Assembly: GCF_000238295.3 (NCBI RefSeq) | Contig: NZ_AHCD03000035.1 | Coordinates: forward strand, 496,001 to 560,000 | DNA length: 64,000 nt | Source: Pseudoalteromonas rubra | GTDB lineage: Bacteria > Pseudomonadota > Gammaproteobacteria > Enterobacterales > Alteromonadaceae | Reading direction: 5' to 3' | Shown: positions 1-8,329 of the stretch, one piece after another | Position numbering within the stretch: position 1 is the stretch's first letter | Layout of the letters: every line of letters begins with the position of its first letter | Notes under the pieces: model-generated | What the model saw: only the letters and a program-made list of their open reading frames with translations | Database searches by the model: none | Told to the model about the DNA's origin: nothing | Translations under genes and position numbers: made by a program

Positions 1-56
1 TTATAACAGCAAAAATGGCCGTGAATTTGAACTAAGAGAAAGACAAGGAAACGGGC

Positions 57-863
57 CTAATGACCGGAGCCGGCCAATTCAGCAAGGCGCGTCTGATAAT
101 ATTGAGCCCGGGCGTTATCTCCGATGGCAAGATAATGCTGCACCGCAATTTCAAAGCAATCAACCAGTCTGTTGGTCAACTCCAAAGAGGCAAAGTGTGC
201 AATCGCAGTTTCTATCGCCTGAGGCACATCATGGTGTTCGAATGTAACTCGCCACAAGACATTGTGATAAATCACAAAAGACAAAATCTCTATATTGTTC
301 AGTGTCCTGTCGGCTTTCAATTTTGCCAGTAACTGCATGTCCTGTTCGGCCTGAAGCCAGTCCAGCCGCTGCGGTGTATACTGCCAACCCACCCAGCGAT
401 AGTAAACCTGCTTTTCAGGTTGCTCGCTGTACTGAGCCTGTAGTTTGCTCAAAAGTGCCTGTGCTTGTGCCTGCTCGCCTCGGGAAAATGCCAGTTTGCT
501 GCGCATAAAATCAATGGCCGGTGCCAACTCAGTATGCTCAAACCTGACAAACTCAGCAGCCTGAGCGATTTTGCTTTCGGCCAGTTCACCTTGCCCTTGC
601 TTAATATACACCGCCGCTTGCTTGAGCCGGGCCAGTCCCATTTGCGCCACGTCATGCCTTTTGCTGGCATATCGATAGGCATTATCGTAATACTGTAAAG
701 CCTGCTGATAAGCCCCCTGCTGACGTTTACGATCCCCCTGAGCCAGCCAGACAGAAGCCTGTCTTTGATAGGTGTTAACCTGATAATCACGCTCCGGCGC
801 CGAGGAGCAACCAGTCAATCCACTCAGGATGCAAAACAATATCAGACAAGGTGCCTTAATCAT
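57..863 (-). CDS. Periplasmic lipoprotein of an Mla/MCE transport operon, TPR-like
   Basis: 268 aa. A short signal peptide ends in the lipobox LTGC (about residues 16-19), so it should be a lipoprotein. Residues 40-110 contain helical repeats rich in Ala, Gln and Tyr (for example QQALQYYDNAYRYASKR) that resemble tetratricopeptide repeats. It is the last gene of the operon and its start overlaps the 3' end of the MCE gene by 8 bp, which indicates translational coupling. MCE systems often carry an auxiliary lipoprotein (the PqiC type), and the position suggests the same role, but the sequence looks TPR-like rather than PqiC-like. The exact function is unknown. Confidence 0.75.
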   Translation of the reverse strand: MIKAPCLILFCILSGLTGCSSAPERDYQVNTYQRQASVWLAQGDRKRQQGAYQQALQYYDNAYRYASKRHDVAQMGLARLKQAAVYIKQGQGELAESKIAQAAEFVRFEHTELAPAIDFMRSKLAFSRGEQAQAQALLSKLQAQYSEQPEKQVYYRWVGWQYTPQRLDWLQAEQDMQLLAKLKADRTLNNIEILSFVIYHNVLWRVTFEHHDVPQAIETAIAHFASLELTNRLVDCFEIAVQHYLAIGDNARAQYYQTRLAELAGSGH

Positions 864-1899
864 GCATTTCTATCCCTTCGTTGTTCACGGGCGCACTGAT
901 CCCCTCTCTGAAAACAGGATGATTATTAAGCGCCTCCAGGGTTTTTTCCATTTGTGTCAAAACTTGCTGCACACTGTGCACAGTCAGGATAAACTGCTCA
1001 CGCTCACCGTGTACATCTTTGAGCATTTGCTGCATCACAGTGAGGTTCGCATTAAGGTTGTGCAGAACCAGCGGAAGCTGGCTATCGGTGATTTCTTTCA
1101 CCAGTTCGATGGGCTGACCATAGGTTGTTAAGGTCGATTGTGCCTGGGTCAGCATACCATCTGTTTTCACCAGGGTCTGATTAAGCTGGCTGAGTAATTG
1201 CGGCATCTGAGCCAGCCAGACCTGACTCTGCTTAAGGGTTTTCTCAGCTTCAGGTAACAACTCACTTTCGCGCAATTCTTCACTGACTATCATGATGTGA
1301 TCACTGATCTTTGCCACTCTGTCGAGTGCTCTGAACAAGGAGCCGGCTTCAGGGTTGTCTTCCTTTTGCAAATTCTGCAAAAGATCCTGAATACTGGTCA
1401 GGATCGATTCCACATCGTCTTTTGAGCGCGATACATAGCCTGCGGCGAGGTATTGCTGACCAAGCGCACTATTGATGTGAGGTACCAGTGCTCCTGCTGG
1501 CAAGGCCACAAAAGGACCTACTTTGTCTGCTTCAGGTAACAGCAAATCTAGCGTCGTCACCTCATCAAAAATAGGATGTTGCTCACCCGTTAGCAACGCA
1601 TATTTTACGACTTTAGTGCTGTATTCTTGAAATACCCAAAACTCAACGTCAATCTCATTGCTCTGCAAATTGAGTTGATAACTGTCAATCCGGCCTATTT
1701 CCATGCCTTTGAAATAGACGGCAGGCAACGCACTCAAGCCGCGCGCGTTATCCAGCACCGTTTTATAATAAACTTTGTCGGCAAAGGTGTGATTATTCAC
1801 CAGGATCATGATGCAAAATGCGGCCAGGAGTAATACCCCGGTGAGGCTGAAGGCGATGACTATTCTATTGGCATTTTTGGGCTTGTGCTGCATGCTCAC
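856..1899 (-). CDS. MCE/MlaD-family substrate-binding protein
   Basis: 347 aa. One N-terminal membrane helix (about residues 14-34) is followed by an MCE domain (about 37-115) with the typical stretch AVYFKGMEIGRI. The C-terminal half (150-330) is a long, mostly helical, Gln/Leu-rich region. MCE proteins form periplasmic hexamers that hand lipids between the inner-membrane ABC transporter and the outer membrane. The gene overlaps the upstream ATPase gene by 35 bp and the downstream lipoprotein gene by 8 bp. The long helical tail resembles PqiB/YebT/Mce-type proteins more than the short MlaD of E. coli. The family call is solid; the lipid substrate is not known. Confidence 0.85.
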   Translation of the reverse strand: MSMQHKPKNANRIVIAFSLTGVLLLAAFCIMILVNNHTFADKVYYKTVLDNARGLSALPAVYFKGMEIGRIDSYQLNLQSNEIDVEFWVFQEYSTKVVKYALLTGEQHPIFDEVTTLDLLLPEADKVGPFVALPAGALVPHINSALGQQYLAAGYVSRSKDDVESILTSIQDLLQNLQKEDNPEAGSLFRALDRVAKISDHIMIVSEELRESELLPEAEKTLKQSQVWLAQMPQLLSQLNQTLVKTDGMLTQAQSTLTTYGQPIELVKEITDSQLPLVLHNLNANLTVMQQMLKDVHGEREQFILTVHSVQQVLTQMEKTLEALNNHPVFREGISAPVNNEGIEMHD

Positions 1900-2566
1900 T
1901 CCCCAGGGTTAATTCGTCCACGAGTCCCAAATGCACTTGGTGATCTGCCAGGCTGGTGATTAACTCCTGGCGATTTGAGCAAAGCACCAGTGTCGTTCCT
2001 TTTTCTTTTAGTTGCTTAAGTAGCTCTAGCTCATGTTGGCACCAAGCGCGGTCAACCTGTGCCATCGGCGCATCCCAAATTAACGCTTTTGGCTCCATGA
2101 TCAACGCACGGGCCAGCCCGGCAAGCGACGCCAGTCCGGAAGACAAACGGTCGGTGCGCTTGTCCAAATACTGAGTTAATCCGAACTGCTGGCAAATCTC
2201 CCAGACTTTTTGGCGCTTTTCCTCCATACTCAGCCGACTATGATGGCGATTTAATGGCAGCAACAGGTTTTCTTCAAGTGTCAGGTTAGATATCAGTGCA
2301 GATACCTGGAAGATCACCCCCAGATCACGGCGAAAACGCGCATATTGCAACGCCGTCATTGTCGCTATCTCTACGTCATCGATCAGTACATGACCCTGTT
2401 GAGGACGGGTGATATCGCAAATAATGTTAAACAAAACCGATTTACCACTGCCTGAGCGTCCAGTGATCAACAAGCATTCTCCCGGCCCGACAGTCACGTT
2501 GATATTGGCAAGAATAGGTTGATCTGCCACGCTGTGGCTTATGTCTTTTAGTGCTATTTTCATCAC
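1865..2566 (-). CDS. Mla-type ABC transporter ATP-binding subunit with degenerate catalytic motifs
   Basis: 233 aa, the usual MlaF length. Walker A is intact (GRSGSGKS, about 35-42) and so is the Q-loop (VIFQVSAL). Three other motifs are not. The signature reads LSSGL instead of LSGGQ/LSGGM. Walker B reads ALIWDAP, with Ala where the catalytic Glu should be (codons GAT GCG CCG). The switch region reads VLCSNRQE, with Asn where the H-loop His is expected. The subunit can probably bind ATP but should hydrolyse it poorly. It lies between the permease (4 bp overlap) and the MCE gene (35 bp overlap), so the operon is otherwise complete and its reading frames are intact. Confidence 0.87.
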   Translation of the reverse strand: MMKIALKDISHSVADQPILANINVTVGPGECLLITGRSGSGKSVLFNIICDITRPQQGHVLIDDVEIATMTALQYARFRRDLGVIFQVSALISNLTLEENLLLPLNRHHSRLSMEEKRQKVWEICQQFGLTQYLDKRTDRLSSGLASLAGLARALIMEPKALIWDAPMAQVDRAWCQHELELLKQLKEKGTTLVLCSNRQELITSLADHQVHLGLVDELTLGSEHAAQAQKCQ

Positions 2567-3315
2567 CAGTCACCCATCAGAGCAAAATACAACAAAGTAA
2601 ACATCACATGGATCACGCATAAGGCTATCAAACCCCGGCCAACTGCTTTTATATTGCGCTGCGGTACCTCAGTAATTGCACTTTTCACGGTCAGGCCGTG
2701 ATAGCTGGCAATCAAGCTGATCATCAATCCGGAAAATGCGACCTTAGCCAACATGATCACCATATCGAGCCAGTGCAACTGTGCCATGAGCTTAGCGAAA
2801 AACGTACTCAGAGGGATCGAAGCAAACGCATTGCTGACCAGATAACCGCCAAAAATACCGCACGCAACAAAGTAACTCATAAGCAATATAAGCGATGCAA
2901 CCATACCCAAAACCCTGGGCGCAACGAGATAGGAGATGGGTGATACGCCCATGGCTATCAGTGCATCTATTTCCTTACGAACCACCATATTGCCCAGCTC
3001 TGTGGTAATTGCAGTACCCGATCGGGCCAGTACCACAAAGCAAACAATAAACGGGCCGAGATCCCTGACAATGGTTGAAATCAAAATGGCATAGGTCCAC
3101 TTGACCTGGCCAATGGAAGACAACAAAGGGTAGCCCTGAACAATGATCAATGCACCTATCAGCAAGGCAATCAGCATCACCAGACCGAGTGCCTCAACAC
3201 CGGTAAAACGGATCTGACGTAATAAAATTTCCAGACTAATTGAACGGTGACGGTGAAAGACCAAAAAGTCAGATATCACATAGGCTGAAAAAGGTAAAAA
3301 TCCATACTTAATCAT
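2563..3315 (-). CDS. MlaE-family ABC transporter permease
   Basis: 250 aa, the normal length for the family. It has about five hydrophobic segments and the conserved MlaE central region (RSGTAITTELGNMVVRKEID, about 96-115, then ALIAMGVSPISYLVAPR). It is the inner-membrane channel that works with the ATPase and MCE protein encoded downstream. First gene of the minus-strand operon; its stop overlaps the ATPase start in an ATGA. About 300 bp separate it from the divergent symporter start, so promoters for both genes must lie there. Confidence 0.88.
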   Translation of the reverse strand: MIKYGFLPFSAYVISDFLVFHRHRSISLEILLRQIRFTGVEALGLVMLIALLIGALIIVQGYPLLSSIGQVKWTYAILISTIVRDLGPFIVCFVVLARSGTAITTELGNMVVRKEIDALIAMGVSPISYLVAPRVLGMVASLILLMSYFVACGIFGGYLVSNAFASIPLSTFFAKLMAQLHWLDMVIMLAKVAFSGLMISLIASYHGLTVKSAITEVPQRNIKAVGRGLIALCVIHVMFTLLYFALMGDW

Positions 3316-3611
3316 TACTGCTCCCTATTGTATTGGTACAACAGACACAGCATGCTCTGGCCCTAATTGATTCAGTTAACTTTAAGCGTAGCAGTAATTT
3401 GGTGTAATACCGTGAACAAAAAGTGATTACTTCACGAAGTGTGGATTTGCTTGTTAGATCAGGAGGAAAACTTATCTCAGTATGATGCAAAGTGAGTGTA
3501 ACCCTCGTCACAAGAACGAAGAACCGCGCACATTTGATACCGGTCAATGTTAATTCTAATCACAGTGCTAGGCTAATTACTCCAAATCGCGTGCTGCTTA
3601 ACAAGGAAATC

Positions 3612-4964
3612 ATGATGACAAACAGTCAAACGACAAACGCGCCTGCTGGCTTATTACAGAAGAAGCGCCTCTGGCTGCAAATTTTAATTGCACTGGCGCT
3701 TGGCATCTCAGTTGGCTTATTGCTTTCCCCTCAGGGCGCTGCCCTGGTCAGTTACTCTGCCGCCATGGACATCGCACAATGGGTTGCCCTGCCCGGGCGG
3801 GTATTCCTTGCTCTGATCCAAATGGTGGTGATACCGCTGGTTTTATCTTCCATTATTCTGGGTATTGCAGGTAATAAAGACACGGACTTTTTAAAGAAAG
3901 TCGGGGTGCGTATTTTGCCTTACTTTGTCACAACTACCTTTATTGCGGTTATGCTTGGCCTTACGATGGTCTATCTCATAGAGCCAGGTAACTATGTGGA
4001 CAGTGGTTTGTTCAGCGCCATTGTGGATCAACCCGCTCAGGTTGTCGCAACGCAGGCAGCACAAAGCTCCATACCGGATAAAGTCGCAGCCATTATTCCC
4101 GCTAATCCAACGCAATCCACGCTTGATAAAGACATGTTTGCCATCGTCATTTACGCCAGCTTTATTGGCATGGCGCTGACCACCCTGGCAGAGCGGCGCA
4201 AAGCCCTGATGATAGATTTTATGGATGGGATCCAATCTGTTTCACTGCAAATCGTTAACTGGGCCATGCTATTGGCACCTTTTGCCGTGTTTGGCCTGCT
4301 GTGTGATATCACCATACGTATTGGTGTGGATGCATTGATTGGGGTTTCAGCCTATGTTGCGACGGTTCTGCTGGGACTCGCGGGCTTGTTGACTATCTAT
4401 ACCCTGGTCGCCTCATTTGTAGCTAAAATCCACCCTCTGGCTTTTTTAAAGGCGATCCGCGGCGCGCAATTACTGGCATTTTCAACGTCCAGCTCCGCGG
4501 CGGTCATGCCGCTGTCTATGCGTACTGCCCAGGAACAACTTGGGGTAAAAAAACCAATTGTGCAATTTATCGTACCGCTTGGTGCTACCATTAACATGGA
4601 CGGCACCGCGCTGTATCAGGTCGTGGCTGCGATTTTCCTTACCCAGGTATTTGGCGTTGACTTGTCTGTAAACCAGGTCGTACTGCTGATCCTAACCACA
4701 GTCGGTGCATCAATCGGCTCACCCAGTACCCCTGGCGTCGGTATTGTGATCCTGGCGTCCGTGTTGGCCAGCTTTGGTATCCCTGCCGCGGGCATAGCGT
4801 TGATACTCGGGGTTGACCGAATTTTAGATATGTGTCGCACCGTTATCAATGTAAGTGGCGACCTGACTGCCTGTGTCGTGATGAACCACTGGTTAAAAGA
4901 CGAGCTGGCTCTGACTGAGCGGGGACAAATAAGTACAAAGATAGATGACGTAATCACAAGCTAG
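3612..4964 (+). CDS. Dicarboxylate/amino acid:cation symporter (DAACS family, GltP/DctA-like)
   Basis: 450 aa from the chosen ATG. The open frame extends 40 codons upstream, but AAGGA at 3603-3607 sits correctly for the tandem ATGs at 3612/3615, and family homology begins there. Signature regions: the serine-rich hairpin FSTSSSAAVMPLS, the cation/substrate motif GATINMDGTALYQ, the second hairpin GASIGSPSTPGVG, and the TM8 motif DRILDMCRTVINVSGD. The Arg in DMCRT corresponds to the GltPh arginine that binds the substrate side-chain carboxylate, which predicts glutamate, aspartate or a C4-dicarboxylate rather than a neutral amino acid. Multi-pass inner-membrane protein, probably monocistronic. 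Confidence 0.9.
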   Translation: MMTNSQTTNAPAGLLQKKRLWLQILIALALGISVGLLLSPQGAALVSYSAAMDIAQWVALPGRVFLALIQMVVIPLVLSSIILGIAGNKDTDFLKKVGVRILPYFVTTTFIAVMLGLTMVYLIEPGNYVDSGLFSAIVDQPAQVVATQAAQSSIPDKVAAIIPANPTQSTLDKDMFAIVIYASFIGMALTTLAERRKALMIDFMDGIQSVSLQIVNWAMLLAPFAVFGLLCDITIRIGVDALIGVSAYVATVLLGLAGLLTIYTLVASFVAKIHPLAFLKAIRGAQLLAFSTSSSAAVMPLSMRTAQEQLGVKKPIVQFIVPLGATINMDGTALYQVVAAIFLTQVFGVDLSVNQVVLLILTTVGASIGSPSTPGVGIVILASVLASFGIPAAGIALILGVDRILDMCRTVINVSGDLTACVVMNHWLKDELALTERGQISTKIDDVITS

Positions 4965-5000
4965 TAACGGGCATACCGCCCAAATATTGAGCGCGTGTTA

Positions 5001-5438
5001 TCAGGCTTCGCAACTAAGCGAAGCCTGTACTTTACATCTGGCCTGTGCCTCATCAACGGATTGTCCTCCCAGACAAAAATCGAGCCGCACAATTTTCTCT
5101 TCAGCCTGAGGCGCAGTATCCGACGCCAGTGACCATGGCCACCTTTTTAGTATTTTCTTGCCCGGCCTGGATAAAGACGCAGTCGGAATACTGCGCAATA
5201 GCACAACCGACTCCGTGTTTCCTTGTGCATCCAAATTAACCTTAAAAATGGCGCAACCGGCTATACCCTTGCGTGCCAGGGAAACGGGATAGCGAGACTT
5301 ATGCTCGGCATCAGGTTTCCAGAATACTTGACCGTTAGGTGGCTGAACTTCTGTCAACCTGACATCGCCGTACAAGGTTTTGCCCTGAGCATTAAATACG
5401 CTAACAATGGACAAGCCAGCCAGTAAGATATACCGCAT
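5001..5438 (-). CDS. Small periplasmic TonB C-terminal-domain-like protein
   Basis: 145 aa with a signal peptide (about residues 1-19). The middle (about 48-105) looks like a TonB C-terminal domain: YPVSLARKGIAGCAIFKVNL, then DAQGNTESVVLLRS. There is no N-terminal membrane anchor and no Pro-rich linker, so this is not a normal energy transducer; the protein should be free in the periplasm. The C-terminal 35 residues contain three Cys (CLGG, ARCK, LSCEA), which may form disulfides. Monocistronic. The function is unknown; it might bind partners of the TonB system or be a general periplasmic interaction module. Confidence 0.65.
   Translation of the reverse strand: MRYILLAGLSIVSVFNAQGKTLYGDVRLTEVQPPNGQVFWKPDAEHKSRYPVSLARKGIAGCAIFKVNLDAQGNTESVVLLRSIPTASLSRPGKKILKRWPWSLASDTAPQAEEKIVRLDFCLGGQSVDEAQARCKVQASLSCEA
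5002..5027. terminator. Hairpin between convergent genes
   Basis: Perfect 10-bp stem (CAGGCTTCGC / GCGAAGCCTG) with a 6-nt loop, 37 nt after the symporter stop and followed by TACTTT on the plus strand. It overlaps the last codons of the convergent TonB-like gene. Probably a terminator for the symporter gene; the T-tract is short. Confidence 0.45.
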
Positions 5439-5521
5439 AGTAGATTCCTTTTTACATTTTTTCTTACAGCGGCATTTGTACCATATTCAGACCCACATCG
5501 CCATCAGGCCGGGTTGGGGGA

Positions 5522-5701
5522 TCAGCTGGCGTTATTTTTTTCTAATTGCTCAATTTGTTGCCAAAGTGACTCAGCCTCCGATGTGAGCATCGCATAGCCG
5601 CGAATATCACCATTACGCTGAGCGTGCATCGCTTGCTCCAACTTTGCATCATAGGCCTTACGTAACTTTTTGACTGGATCACGTTTTAAGAATTGAAACA
5701 T
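5522..5701 (-). CDS. Small cytoplasmic protein, 59 aa (DUF6435/Lacal_2735-like)
   Basis: 59-aa ORF beginning MFQFLKRDPVKKLRKAYDAK and ending EQLEKNNAS, with AGGA about 10 nt before the ATG. It has a short basic N-terminus (FLKRDPVKKLRK), a central AQRNGDIRGYAML and a C-terminal amphipathic helix. This pattern resembles small DUF6435-type proteins of marine gammaproteobacteria, as far as I recall. Function unknown. It lies on the minus strand, 265 bp upstream of and divergent from the decarboxylase-family gene. Confidence 0.65.
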   Translation of the reverse strand: MFQFLKRDPVKKLRKAYDAKLEQAMHAQRNGDIRGYAMLTSEAESLWQQIEQLEKNNAS

Positions 5702-5965
5702 AGACGAACATTCCTGATAACCAATTTTGAATGGTTAAACGAGATACTGGTCACTTTGGATCATCCGGTCATCGAACGGATTTCACTGCAATTTTTACCA
5801 CTCAATTGTAGCAGCCGATATCACCCGCTTTTTGCATTCTTGACCCTGTGTAATCCGCTGTAATTGCCCACTCTGTATCCCTCACCTATATAAATCACTG
5901 TGCTCTATCTCACACACTCGACTGACAACCAAGCGCAAATGCCTTGAACCCACAGGACAGATACC

Positions 5966-7225
5966 ATGACTGACATTTCGACGATCCCCCTACCCGAGCC
6001 CATTAACTGGGATGACATCAGTTCTCTGGCAGAACTTCATATTGCGGGTCTGGATGGCGTTTTTCTTGAAAATCAGCTCAACCTGCTTTGGTACCTCGAA
6101 GCTCTCGCCGAAGTGTGCTCAGAAACCCACATAGCCCGACGTAAAGAGATAGCGGCTTTCTGGCAACCGTATTTGTATCGTGAGCCTGGCTATACCCTGC
6201 AAAGATTTTTTGCTCAGTGGTTAACTTACACACCCACACCAGACAACCCCGGCCAATACATCGAGTACTGGGACTATCTGGTGAATACAGAATCTGGCCT
6301 GAAACTGGCTAATGACGGCTACTTCAGAGTCTGGTTCAGACAATTTCTGAACTTCCATGGCGACTGGATAAACAGCACATCGTCCACCGCCACATTGAGT
6401 GCGTGGATGAACTACACTGGAACCGATCAGCACCCTTTTAATATTAATCACTACGAACGCCCGGACCCTCATAATCCTCAAGGTGGTTTTGGGTCTTTCA
6501 ATCAGTTTTTCCTGCGTAACCTTAAGCCAGGACATCGCCCTCTTTGCCATAGAGCCGGCGAGCAAGGGGTGATAGTTTCACCCTGTGATGGCGGTGTCTT
6601 TTTCCTCGACAAAGGCGGCTATGACGTGAACGAAAGTCATGCCAATAACCACTATGTCCTGCCGGGCAAGTCCGGCGATCGATTTAATTTGATAGATGCT
6701 ATCCCTGGGTATGGACGCTGTTTCATCGGTGGCCCGTTGCTGGATATCTTGCTTTGGTTTACGGATTACCACCACTTTCACGCCCCCGTTTCAGGTACTG
6801 TGATTGACCAGGGGTTGTATGAAGGCGCGTATAACTATGACTTTGATAACTTTAATCCTCGCCACCCCTACGACCCGCTACCGCCTAAAAATAGCGATAA
6901 GGCTGGCTGGTATCAAAAACTGGGTAAGCATCAGCGCTATGTTTGGGTGATAAAAACCCCCGACCTTGGGCTGGTGGCTATGATTGCCATTGGTTTTTGG
7001 GGCGTCGGGAGCATTATAAATGCCATAGAAAATGGCGCTGAGGTGGAGCGAGGTCAGTATATGGGTCACTTTGGCTATGGTGGGTCCTCAATTGTACTGG
7101 CGTTTGAACCCGGCAGAGAATATCAATTTAAAGTCGGTGAGCAACCAGTAAGAGGGCCAAATAACCCAACACAAATGCAAGTCAGAGGGTGTCTTGGCCG
7201 AGTTGCTCCCCCCCTTGAATGGTAA
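5966..7225 (+). CDS. Phosphatidylserine decarboxylase-family enzyme, PsiD-like
   Basis: 419 aa. The N-terminal 150 residues form an extra domain (YREPGYTLQRFFAQWLTYTP and following) like the one that precedes the catalytic domain in PsiD-type tryptophan decarboxylases. The catalytic part has FGSFNQFFLR, VSPCDGGVFF, FTDYHHFHAPVSG (the His expected for autoprocessing) and YGGSSIVLAF. The GGSS stretch is where these proenzymes self-cleave to make the pyruvoyl cofactor. No membrane helix is visible, so it is probably soluble. Bacterial Psd proteins lack the N-terminal domain and are membrane-associated, so the substrate may be an amino acid rather than phosphatidylserine. The substrate is inference; the fold is clear. 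Confidence 0.8.
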   Translation: MTDISTIPLPEPINWDDISSLAELHIAGLDGVFLENQLNLLWYLEALAEVCSETHIARRKEIAAFWQPYLYREPGYTLQRFFAQWLTYTPTPDNPGQYIEYWDYLVNTESGLKLANDGYFRVWFRQFLNFHGDWINSTSSTATLSAWMNYTGTDQHPFNINHYERPDPHNPQGGFGSFNQFFLRNLKPGHRPLCHRAGEQGVIVSPCDGGVFFLDKGGYDVNESHANNHYVLPGKSGDRFNLIDAIPGYGRCFIGGPLLDILLWFTDYHHFHAPVSGTVIDQGLYEGAYNYDFDNFNPRHPYDPLPPKNSDKAGWYQKLGKHQRYVWVIKTPDLGLVAMIAIGFWGVGSIINAIENGAEVERGQYMGHFGYGGSSIVLAFEPGREYQFKVGEQPVRGPNNPTQMQVRGCLGRVAPPLEW

Positions 7226-7252
7226 CAGTGAACAGGTTGATATTTGGTCGCT

Positions 7253-7285
7253 ATGCGCCTAATGCTTAAAAGCATCCAGGCGCAT
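7253..7285. terminator. Hairpin downstream of the decarboxylase-family gene
   Basis: Nested inverted repeat: ATGCGCCT ... AGGCGCAT outside and ATGCTT/AAGCAT inside, starting 27 nt after the stop. There is no clear T-run, so a rho-independent role is likely but not certain. Confidence 0.5.
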
Positions 7286-7365
7286 AAATTATCGGGGATA
7301 ATGTCTGGCCATTCCCCCAACTCCGTGTAGGGAAAAAGACCTACGCACCTCATTCCACAGTAAAG

Positions 7366-8244
7366 TTATGAGCTTTGTTTTACTGTGAACATAGCGTCCA
7401 TACCGTAGGCAGCATAGATATGTTGCATGGCTTTTTCTCGCGCTTCGTTGACCGCTTCAATAACCGGGTTTAAGCCCGAGCCATCCACTGTGGTTCTGAA
7501 CGGGCGCTTTGACACCTCTGTTTGCAACAGCGCCAGTACCGCGTCTGCGACCATTTGCGGGCTAGGTGCATTGTCCGCATCGTGACCTTGCTCTGTGCCT
7601 GCCCACATCTGCTCAGGCGCATCAGCATGCTCACCGTAGCTCTCGGTGACTGCTTTATCACTTGATCTTAGCAAGTTTGCGCCAAAATCAGTGCCAAACC
7701 CACCCGGCTGCACGATTAAAGACTGAATACCGAACTGAGACAACTCTACACGATAGTTTTCTGCCAGACCTTCGACCGCATGCTTCGTTGCATTGTAAGA
7801 GCCCAGGAACGGCAATACGAACTGGCCTAAAATACTGGAAATCTGTACTAAGGTTCCCTGCCCACGTTGTTTCATATGCGGTAGCAAAGCACGTGTCATA
7901 CGCTGCACGCCAAACACATTGATATCAAACACACGTTTGAAATCTTCGATATCAAAGCTTTCTTGCCAACCAAGGGTACCCACGCCCGCATTGTTGATCA
8001 GAACATCAATATGCCCAGCCTGCTCAATTGCTGCTTTTACCCCAAGCTCCACACTTTCATCGTTGGTCACGTCGATATCAATCACATGGATCCCTTTCGT
8101 TCTGAGCTCATTGGCAACCGAGGCATTACGCCCCTGCGGGTCGCGCATGGTGCCCACTACAGTAAAACCATTATCCGCCAGTGTGTTCGCAATGAGGTAG
8201 CCAAATCCGCTGTTTGAGCCGGTCACTAAAACTGATTGAGTCAT
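7366..8244 (-). CDS. Short-chain dehydrogenase/reductase
   Basis: 292 aa. Classical SDR: the cofactor motif TGSNSGFG (about 8-15), NNAGVG (about 86-91), the catalytic Ser in QISSILG and the YNATK dyad (about 151-155). An acidic residue after beta-2 is not obvious (TMRDPQGR), so NADP preference is possible. Cytosolic. It lies 85 bp downstream of the DJ-1 gene on the same strand, and the pair is divergent from a LysR regulator, so the two are probably co-transcribed and controlled by it. Substrate unknown. Confidence 0.85.
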   Translation of the reverse strand: MTQSVLVTGSNSGFGYLIANTLADNGFTVVGTMRDPQGRNASVANELRTKGIHVIDIDVTNDESVELGVKAAIEQAGHIDVLINNAGVGTLGWQESFDIEDFKRVFDINVFGVQRMTRALLPHMKQRGQGTLVQISSILGQFVLPFLGSYNATKHAVEGLAENYRVELSQFGIQSLIVQPGGFGTDFGANLLRSSDKAVTESYGEHADAPEQMWAGTEQGHDADNAPSPQMVADAVLALLQTEVSKRPFRTTVDGSGLNPVIEAVNEAREKAMQHIYAAYGMDAMFTVKQSS

Positions 8245-8329
8245 AATATTCTCCAGAATTTTCTAAAATCTTATTTGTCGGGCACCACAAGAACACTTGC
8301 AGTGCACTTATCTTTCTTTGCCGTAGCGG

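Noticed and set aside
3492..3611. 40-codon N-terminal extension of the symporter frame
   Set aside because: A good ribosome-binding site (AAGGA) precedes the ATGs at 3612/3615 and family homology starts there; the extension is polar and unrelated.
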